Assembly (NCBI GenBank): GCA_963838795.1
Contig: CAWISL010000006.1
Coordinates: 1-64,000 of the forward strand
Source: JAIBJN01 sp963838795
GTDB taxonomy: Bacteria > Actinomycetota > Thermoleophilia > Gaiellales > Gaiellaceae
DNA: 64,000 nucleotides
Direction: 5' to 3'
A program made the position numbers and the translations under genes. The notes beneath the pieces were generated by a model. That model saw only the letters and a program-made list of their open reading frames with translations, had not been told where the DNA came from and made no database searches. Positions 58,843 to 64,000 of this stretch are shown here, piece by piece. Within the stretch, counting starts at the first letter, position 1. Each line of letters begins with the position of its first letter.

Positions 58843-59640
58843 CTAGGCGCGCGCGAGGTAAACGAGGAACTCGTCGTCGGGCGTCGGCGCCGCGTCGTTG
58901 TGATCCCCGCGAACCTCAACGTTCGCGAACCCGGCGCGCTCCAGGAGAAGCATCAGCTCGGTCGGGAAGTACATGCGCATGGAGAGGGTGTGCTCCTCGG
59001 CGGCGACCCGCCTGCCGTTGGTGAACTTCTCGACGCGGATCTCGAGGACGAGCGTCTGGTCGAGCGGATCGATCTCGAGCGTGCGCGTGCGGATCTCGAA
59101 CTCGCTTCCGTCCGAGGCGCGTCTCCTCTCTCCGGACTCAGTCCACGGCTCAGGAAGTCGCTTCCGTGGTTCACTGGTCCATTGCGGCCAGAGCCGCACA
59201 TTGGCCCATGGCAATTCGATATCGAGCACCAGCATGCCGCCCGGCTCGAGCGACGCGTGGAGACGCCGTAGCGCCTGCTCGTCCTGCGCTCGCGTGCTTC
59301 CAAGGCCGAAGACCCCGCACGCGACGATCGTGCGGTAGCGCCGAGGCGGATCGAGCTTGTGCAACGGCTGGACGAAGACCGTCGGCTCGAGGCCCTCGCG
59401 TCCGGCGCGCTCGCGGCAGAGCGCCACCATGTCGGCTGACGCGTCGCAGCCGTCGATGTCGAGCCCCGAACGTAGCCAAGGTATGAGGAGCCGACCGGTC
59501 CCGCACCCGGCGTCAAGCGCGGGCTGCCCTTCTTCGACGAAGGGGCGGAAGTACTGGATCTCCGGGCCGTCGATCTCGAACTCGGCCCACCATTCCGCGA
59601 CGATGCCGTGATGCCACGTCCGTGTCGGGCCGTCGCTCAT
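58843..59640 (-). CDS. class I SAM-dependent methyltransferase
   Basis: A 265-residue protein. ALDAGCGTGRLLIPWLRSGL then IDGCDASADMVALCRERAGR bind SAM, and the post-motif loop TIVACGVFGLGSTRAQDEQA, LEPGGMLVLDIELPWANVRL follows. The C-terminal beta part is typical of small-molecule methyltransferases. Substrate unknown. ATG at 59640 is preferred; 59670 is possible. Confidence 0.88.
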   Translation of the reverse strand: MSDGPTRTWHHGIVAEWWAEFEIDGPEIQYFRPFVEEGQPALDAGCGTGRLLIPWLRSGLDIDGCDASADMVALCRERAGREGLEPTVFVQPLHKLDPPRRYRTIVACGVFGLGSTRAQDEQALRRLHASLEPGGMLVLDIELPWANVRLWPQWTSEPRKRLPEPWTESGERRRASDGSEFEIRTRTLEIDPLDQTLVLEIRVEKFTNGRRVAAEEHTLSMRMYFPTELMLLLERAGFANVEVRGDHNDAAPTPDDEFLVYLARA

Positions 59641-59674
59641 CTCAGCGAGATCCTCGCACCACTCGCCCACGCTG

Positions 59675-60502
59675 TCACACGCGCGAGCCGAGCAGGATCT
59701 CCTTGATCGCCTGGTGGCTTTCCTCGTCCGGCGACTCGGAGATGACGGTCGCCGGGCGGTCGAAGCGGGTGAGCGCCTCCTGCAGCGGCTCCGCTCGCAA
59801 CGTGCCCTCGCCGTAGGAAAGGTGCTTCGTCTCGTTCCGGTTGGCGAAGGCGATGTCCGAGAAGTGAACGTGGAAGGGGGCGCCGGGCTCCAGCACCGCG
59901 TCGGCCTTCGCCAGCGCCTCGGCGAAGATCTCGACCTCCGTGTACACGCCGTCCGAGGTCGCGTGCAGGTGGGCGAAGTCGAGCACCGGACGAACCCAGT
60001 CGACGTGCCCGGCGATCCAGATCACGTCGTCGAGCGTGCCGAGGTCCCGGACGCGGCCCATGACCTCGACGCCGAACGGCACCGCGCGGCCCTTGCCCTC
60101 CAGCCGTTCCCGCAGCGAGCCGAGTTGGTCGGCGACCGCCGCGAGCGCAGCTTCGCGTTCACGGCCGAGCAGGAACCCGGGGTGGAAGACGACGAGCTCG
60201 GCGTCGCAGGCGACCGCGACGCCGGCCGAGTGGTCGAGCATCCCCGTCGCCATGTTGTACTTCTTGTCCCGCTCGAGGTGGCCCATGAAGCCGGCGATGG
60301 GAGCGTGGACGGAAAGGGCGATGTCGGCCTCGCGGGCGAGCTCGCCGAAGCGCTCCGCCCAGGGATAGTCCATCCAGAACTTGCCCTCGAAGTCGATCTC
60401 GCAGGCCGTGTAGCCGCGCTCGAGAAGGAGCTCGACGGCCGCTTCGGGACTCTCGCGGGAGGGCACACGGGCAGGGCCAACGCGGGGAAGGCTTGACGCC
60501 AC
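59675..60502 (-). CDS. xylose isomerase/AP endonuclease 2-like TIM barrel protein
   Basis: A 275-residue barrel of the endonuclease IV-like superfamily. GYTACEIDFEGKFWMDYPWA, LSVHAPIAGFMGHLERDKKY, ELVVFHPGFLLGRERE, PFGVEVMGRVRDLGTLDDVI and DFAHLHATSDGVYTEVEIFA provide the His/Glu/Asp metal positions of a three-metal site. HFSDIAFANRNETKHLSYGE holds the late His-Asp. The similarity is to a stand-alone clade found in archaea and some bacteria; a DNA-repair role is plausible but not shown. Confidence 0.82.
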   Translation of the reverse strand: MASSLPRVGPARVPSRESPEAAVELLLERGYTACEIDFEGKFWMDYPWAERFGELAREADIALSVHAPIAGFMGHLERDKKYNMATGMLDHSAGVAVACDAELVVFHPGFLLGREREAALAAVADQLGSLRERLEGKGRAVPFGVEVMGRVRDLGTLDDVIWIAGHVDWVRPVLDFAHLHATSDGVYTEVEIFAEALAKADAVLEPGAPFHVHFSDIAFANRNETKHLSYGEGTLRAEPLQEALTRFDRPATVISESPDEESHQAIKEILLGSRV

Positions 60503-60549
60503 GCGGGCCAGCGTACTGCTCCGTCCGATCGGCTGGCTACCTTCAGCCC

Positions 60550-60789
60550 ATGGCCAAGCGACCTTCCCGCATCGACCTGCTCGAGCTCGACATCGACCTG
60601 CGACTCGCCGATCTCTGGGGCGAGGCGTGCGGCGTGGGCGAGTGGAACCTCGAGGTCGTCGCTGCGTTCCTCCGCGCCGCCTACGGGAAGGGGTACTGCG
60701 ACGCGCTTACCGAGGATGCGCCGGGAAGTCTCTGCCGCGACCACGGCTACCGGATCCCGGACCGGCGGCCGATGCCTACCCCCGAATAG
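60550..60789 (+). CDS. conserved 79-residue hypothetical
   Basis: RIDLLELDIDLRLADLWGEA then CGVGEWNLEVVAAFLRAAYG and YCDALTEDAPGSLCRDHGYR. The strict Cys and Trp placement suggests a conserved fold. It is a frequent companion of ccm genes in thermoleophilic actinobacteria by my recollection. ATG at 60550. Confidence 0.65.
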   Translation: MAKRPSRIDLLELDIDLRLADLWGEACGVGEWNLEVVAAFLRAAYGKGYCDALTEDAPGSLCRDHGYRIPDRRPMPTPE

Positions 60790-60818
60790 CGGACACCGGC
60801 CGCCGGTAAACTCGAGGC

Positions 60819-61205
60819 GTGGCAAGACGGCGCAATCCGGTGCGCCTCGTCGTCGCGCTCTCCGTCGCGGCGGTGCTGGCGGTCTTCCTCATCTGGACGA
60901 GCCTCGCAGGCGGGACGCCCTCCCTGCAGCCAAGCCAGCTCGAGGGGAAGACGGGCGAGGTCGGCCTCGCGGGCATCGTCGTCGGCCCGGTGGAAGGCGA
61001 CGCGCGCGCCGACGGGCTGCGGTTCACCCTGCGAGACATCGAAGGCGACGCGACCGTGCCCGTCGTCTACACGGGCTCGGTGCCCGACCTCTTCAAGGTG
61101 GGCCGTGAGGTCTACGTGAAGGGGGAGCTGACGGGCGGCACCTTCGTGGCGACCGAGGACTCCCTCGTGACGAAGTGCCCGTCGAAATACGCTCCGGACA
61201 GCTAG
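60819..61205 (+). CDS. ccmE: cytochrome c maturation protein CcmE (CxxxY type)
   Basis: Periplasmic haem chaperone anchored by an N-terminal helix (VRLVVALSVAAVLAVFLIWT). The OB-fold follows: GLAGIVVGPVEGDARADGLR, FTLRDIEGDATVPVVYTGSV and PDLFKVGREVYVKGELTGGT. Haem is normally bound through HxxxY near the end; here it is TKCPSKYAPDS, so cysteine replaces the His. This variant is known from some sulfate reducers and archaea. Starts the ccm run with GTG at 60819. Confidence 0.92.
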   Translation: MARRRNPVRLVVALSVAAVLAVFLIWTSLAGGTPSLQPSQLEGKTGEVGLAGIVVGPVEGDARADGLRFTLRDIEGDATVPVVYTGSVPDLFKVGREVYVKGELTGGTFVATEDSLVTKCPSKYAPDS

Positions 61206-61209
61206 CGCC

Positions 61210-63204
61210 GTGCCAGAACTGGGCCGTGCAGCGCTCGTTGCCGCCCTCGGCCTGATCCTGTACGCGGCCGTCGTCGGCGGCTACGCGGCGTGGCGCGGCC
61301 GGCGGCGGCTGCTCGACTCGGCGACGAACGCGCTCTACGCGGCGTTCGCCGCCGTGGGTGTCGCTTCGCTCGTCCTCCTCGCCGCTTTGGCCGGGCGCGA
61401 CTTCGCCTTCGACTACGTCGCGCGCTCGACGAGTCGGGAGCTGCCGCTCGGCTACACGCTCGCCGCCTTCTGGAGCGGGCAGGAGGGCTCGCTCCTCCTC
61501 TGGCTGCTGGTGCTCACCGGCGCCGCCTCGGCCGCGATCGCGCTCAACCGGAGGCTCGTGCGCGAGGTGCTGCCCTGGACGGTTCCGATCGTGGCCTGCG
61601 TCGCGCTCTTCTTCGCCTTCCTGCTCGTCGTGATCGCCAGCCCGTTCGCCACGCAGTCGGCGCCGGCCGACGGCGCGGGAATGAACCCGAGCCTTCAGAA
61701 CCCCTACATGATCGCCCACCCGCCGATGCTCTACCTCGGCTACGTCGGTCTGACGATCCCATTCGCGTTCGCCATGGCCGCGCTCGCCTCCCGGCGCGTG
61801 GACGAGCGCTGGATCGTGGTCACCCGCCGGTGGACGCTCGCGGCCTGGACGTTTCTCGGCGTCGGGATCCTCCTCGGGGCGAAATGGGCCTACGAGGAGG
61901 TGGGGTGGGGAGGCTGGTATGCGTGGGATCCGGTCGAGAACGCGGCGCTCATGCCCTGGCTGGTCGCGACAGCTTTCCTGCACTCGGTGATGGTCCAGGA
62001 GAAGAAGAACATGCTGCGGGTCTGGAACGTGATCCTCGTCGCCGGCGCCTTCGCGCTCTCCCTCTTCGGAACGTTCCTGACGAGGAGCGGCGTGATCAGC
62101 TCGATCCACAGCTTCACGCAGTCGTCGATCGGCCCGTTCTTCCTCGGCTTCATCGCGGTCGTGGTCGCGTTGTCGATCGCGCTCATCCTCTGGCGTCTCC
62201 CGTTGCTCAGGTCGCCCACGCGGCTCGAGTCGCTCGTCTCGCGCGAGGCTGCGTTCCTCTACAACAACCTCTTCCTCGTCGCGCTCGCGCTCACGATCCT
62301 CTGGGGCGTCGTCTACCCGCTCGTCTCGGAGGCGGTTCGCGGCGTCGCCGTCTCGGTCGGCGCGCCCTACTACGACTTCTTTGCGATCGTCTTCGGGCTC
62401 CCGCTCGTGCTCCTGATGGGCATCGGCCCGGTGGTCGCCTGGCGGCGCGCTTCGCTCCGCTCGCTCGCCGCTCAGCTAGCTTGGCCGGCCGGCGTCGCGC
62501 TGACGACCGGCGCACTGCTTCTGCTTCGAGGAGCGGGGTCGAGCGTGGCGGGCCTGGTCGGCTACACGTTCGCGGCGTTCGTGCTCACGACCATCGTGCT
62601 CGAGTTCGTCCGCGGCACGCGGGCGCGCAAGTCGATCGGGTCGGACGGCTGGTGGGCCGCCTTCTCTGGGCTCGTGGCGCGGAATCGCCGACGCTACGGA
62701 GGCTATATCGTCCACGCCGCGATCGTCGTCCTCCTCGTCGGCGCCATCGGGATCGGCGCCTTCTCGACGACCCGAGAGGGGCGCCTCGCGCCGGGCGAGC
62801 CCCTGACCGTGGGCGACTACCGCCTCGTCTATACGGGGAGCGAGGAGCGGCGCGGCGCGAACGCGCAGGAGGTGCGGGCACAGCTCGACGTCTACCGCGG
62901 GGACGAGCGGGTCGGGACGATGGAGGCCGGCAAGAACAGCTACTTCGCCGAGGAGCAGACGTCGAACGAGGTGGGCATCCGCACGGACTGGCTCCGCGGC
63001 GAGGATCTCTTCGTGATCGCCGACCGCTTCTATCCGGACGGGTCGGTAATCCTCGAGGCGATCGTGAACCCGCTCGTCAACCTCATCTGGCTCTCCGGAC
63101 TGATCTTCGTGCTCGGCGCCCTGGTGACCATGTGGCCCGACGCCCGCGAGCAGCGACGGCTCGCCGCGCGCTTCGCGGCCGAGGGCGCGGTGGCCCGAGC
63201 ATAG
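61210..63204 (+). CDS. ccmF: haem lyase subunit CcmF
   Basis: A 664-residue protein of about 14-15 helices. The WWD signature is GWGGWYAWDPVENAALMPWL. Conserved histidines lie in HPPMLYLGYVGLTIPF and SSIHSFTQSSIGPFF. It joins haem from CcmE to apocytochrome c. The start is GTG, four bases after ccmE. Confidence 0.96.
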   Translation: MPELGRAALVAALGLILYAAVVGGYAAWRGRRRLLDSATNALYAAFAAVGVASLVLLAALAGRDFAFDYVARSTSRELPLGYTLAAFWSGQEGSLLLWLLVLTGAASAAIALNRRLVREVLPWTVPIVACVALFFAFLLVVIASPFATQSAPADGAGMNPSLQNPYMIAHPPMLYLGYVGLTIPFAFAMAALASRRVDERWIVVTRRWTLAAWTFLGVGILLGAKWAYEEVGWGGWYAWDPVENAALMPWLVATAFLHSVMVQEKKNMLRVWNVILVAGAFALSLFGTFLTRSGVISSIHSFTQSSIGPFFLGFIAVVVALSIALILWRLPLLRSPTRLESLVSREAAFLYNNLFLVALALTILWGVVYPLVSEAVRGVAVSVGAPYYDFFAIVFGLPLVLLMGIGPVVAWRRASLRSLAAQLAWPAGVALTTGALLLLRGAGSSVAGLVGYTFAAFVLTTIVLEFVRGTRARKSIGSDGWWAAFSGLVARNRRRYGGYIVHAAIVVLLVGAIGIGAFSTTREGRLAPGEPLTVGDYRLVYTGSEERRGANAQEVRAQLDVYRGDERVGTMEAGKNSYFAEEQTSNEVGIRTDWLRGEDLFVIADRFYPDGSVILEAIVNPLVNLIWLSGLIFVLGALVTMWPDAREQRRLAARFAAEGAVARA

Positions 63205-63210
63205 GTCGCG

Positions 63211-63540
63211 ATGGAGATGGTTGCTCTGGCCCTCGGCGCGCTGCTCGCGGCCGCCTGCGTCCTCTACGTCGCCCGCCCGCTTCTCCGCTCCGGCGGCGGG
63301 GACGCGCTCGCCACCCGGGATCCGGAGGAAGAGCGGCGGCTGCGGCTCCAGGAGGAGCGCGACCGGGCCCTTGGCGCTCTCAAGGAGCTCGAGTTCGACC
63401 ACAGGACAGGCAAGATTTCCGGCGAGGACTACCGTGCGCTCGTCGGCCCGCTCCGGCGAGAGGCCGGCCAGGCGCTGAAGGCCCTCGAGCATGAAGATCG
63501 TGCGGACCGGGAACGAGAGGAAGCCGATGTCAGTCGTTGA
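63211..63540 (+). CDS. CcmI-like protein
   Basis: A 109-residue protein. One N-terminal membrane helix (MVALALGALLAAACVLYVAR) and a coiled-coil (RDRALGALKELEFDHRTGKI, SGEDYRALVGPLRREAGQAL) match the N-terminal part of CcmI/CycH; the TPR part is absent, as is usual in this lineage. CcmI guides apocytochromes to CcmF/CcmH. Confidence 0.8.
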   Translation: MEMVALALGALLAAACVLYVARPLLRSGGGDALATRDPEEERRLRLQEERDRALGALKELEFDHRTGKISGEDYRALVGPLRREAGQALKALEHEDRADREREEADVSR

Positions 63541-64000
63541 GTGCCCCACCTGCGGAGCGGCGGTGCCCGCCGAGTCATCCTTCTGCGCCGAGTGCGGGAG
63601 CCCTAATCCCGTCGCAGAGGGGGTCGAGACGCGCCTGCGCAGGTACTGGACGGCGCCGGACCTCGGCCTCCTTGCCGGGATCGTCCTCGCCTGCGCCGGG
63701 GTCGTCCTGCTCGGCGTCCAGACGTGGCTCTGGGCCGCGGTCGCGCTCGTGGCCGCCGCTGCCGTCTTCCTCATCCGCTGGGAGGCCGGTCGTCGCCGAA
63801 CCGGCGCGGCGATCGCCAGGCTGCACGCCCACCGGCGCATCGTCGGCGCTCGCTCGCATGGCCAGATCGAGCTCTTCCGGCTCCGGCGCGAGCTGGCCGA
63901 GCTCCAGGCCGAGCGGAGCCGGGCCTACCAGGAGCTCGGGCGTGCGACGCACGCGGGCCAAACGGACGTCGCCCGCGCCGCGACCGCTCAGGTGGACGTG
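63527..64000 (+). CDS. zinc-ribbon membrane protein (cut by the window edge)
   Basis: MSVVECPTCGAAVPAESSFC then AECGSPNP is a double-CxxC zinc ribbon. Two membrane helices follow (LGLLAGIVLACAGVVLLGVQ and LWAAVALVAAAAVFLIRWEA) and then a coiled-coil still open at 64000. It overlaps the CcmI-like stop by 14 bases. ATG at 63527 with GAGAGGAAG upstream. Role unknown. Confidence 0.7.
   Translation, partial: MSVVECPTCGAAVPAESSFCAECGSPNPVAEGVETRLRRYWTAPDLGLLAGIVLACAGVVLLGVQTWLWAAVALVAAAAVFLIRWEAGRRRTGAAIARLHAHRRIVGARSHGQIELFRLRRELAELQAERSRAYQELGRATHAGQTDVARAATAQVDV

Noticed and set aside
1..64000. CRISPR array, rRNA operon, complete prophage or IS transposase
   Set aside because: No regularly spaced repeats, rRNA motifs, phage structural genes or transposase motifs were seen.

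Overview
The window is high-GC DNA from an actinobacterium. Supporting genes are whiA, a coproheme decarboxylase of the chlorite dismutase fold, DUF3618, Holin-X, DUF4235, DUF1206 and DUF3467 proteins, and many GTG or TTG starts. The mix of a class I aldolase, GlpX, a Ccm-type cytochrome c system and a gap-pgk-tpiA-gpmI cluster suggests a deep-branching lineage such as Thermoleophilia (Gaiellales or Solirubrobacterales). That placement is inference; no marker gene here settles it.

Region 1 (1-20 kb) is an accessory stress and envelope region. It holds a broken TetR-GAF-SpoIIE phosphatase, an envelope cluster (ElaB-like, Holin-X, DUF3618), manganese catalase, PRC-barrel proteins, CsbD, DUF892, a STAS protein and several very small membrane proteins. 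It is full of decaying genes: a Rieske tail, a cyclase-regulator tail, a GNAT protein without its core, a frameshifted DUF1206 protein and a frameshifted conserved hypothetical. A two-gene cassette (a CEC-motif protein plus a short helical partner) occurs on both strands with a third truncated copy. Two 39-bp repeats resembling the 3' end of a tRNA bracket 16.3-19.2 kb and look like old integration sites.

Region 2 (20-31 kb) has an XRE regulator fused to a possible ApaLI-like restriction domain with a C-box-like palindrome upstream, a flippase-like membrane protein, bcp, hemQ, a GH63-like glycosidase, a diadenylate cyclase, a sirtuin preceded by a broken sirtuin 5' end, uvrC, and an ArsR/AHSA1 pair with a clear operator.

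Region 3 (31-36.5 kb) opens with the most striking feature. A DsbA/FrnE-family gene has an in-frame TGA exactly where the first cysteine of the catalytic CxxC should be, with a hairpin at SECIS distance: a candidate selenoprotein. It is followed by a haem peroxidase, pruA, ogt and whiA.

Region 4 (36.5-54 kb) is core metabolism. It has the glycolytic run gap-pgk-MDR-tpiA-gpmI followed by an ECF sigma factor, then a lipoprotein, a phosphoesterase, an M48 protease, argS with a degenerate HIGH motif, an RraB-like protein, a K+/H+ antiporter with its RCK subunit, glpX, class I fba, and a secreted LVIVD/PA protein.

Region 5 (54-64 kb) contains tRNA-Gly(CCC), a Vps62-like membrane protein, a PPOX enzyme, coiled-coil and peptidase genes, a BolA-monothiol glutaredoxin pair, and the start of a cytochrome c maturation operon (ccmE of the CxxxY type, ccmF, ccmI-like). 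Both window edges cut a gene.
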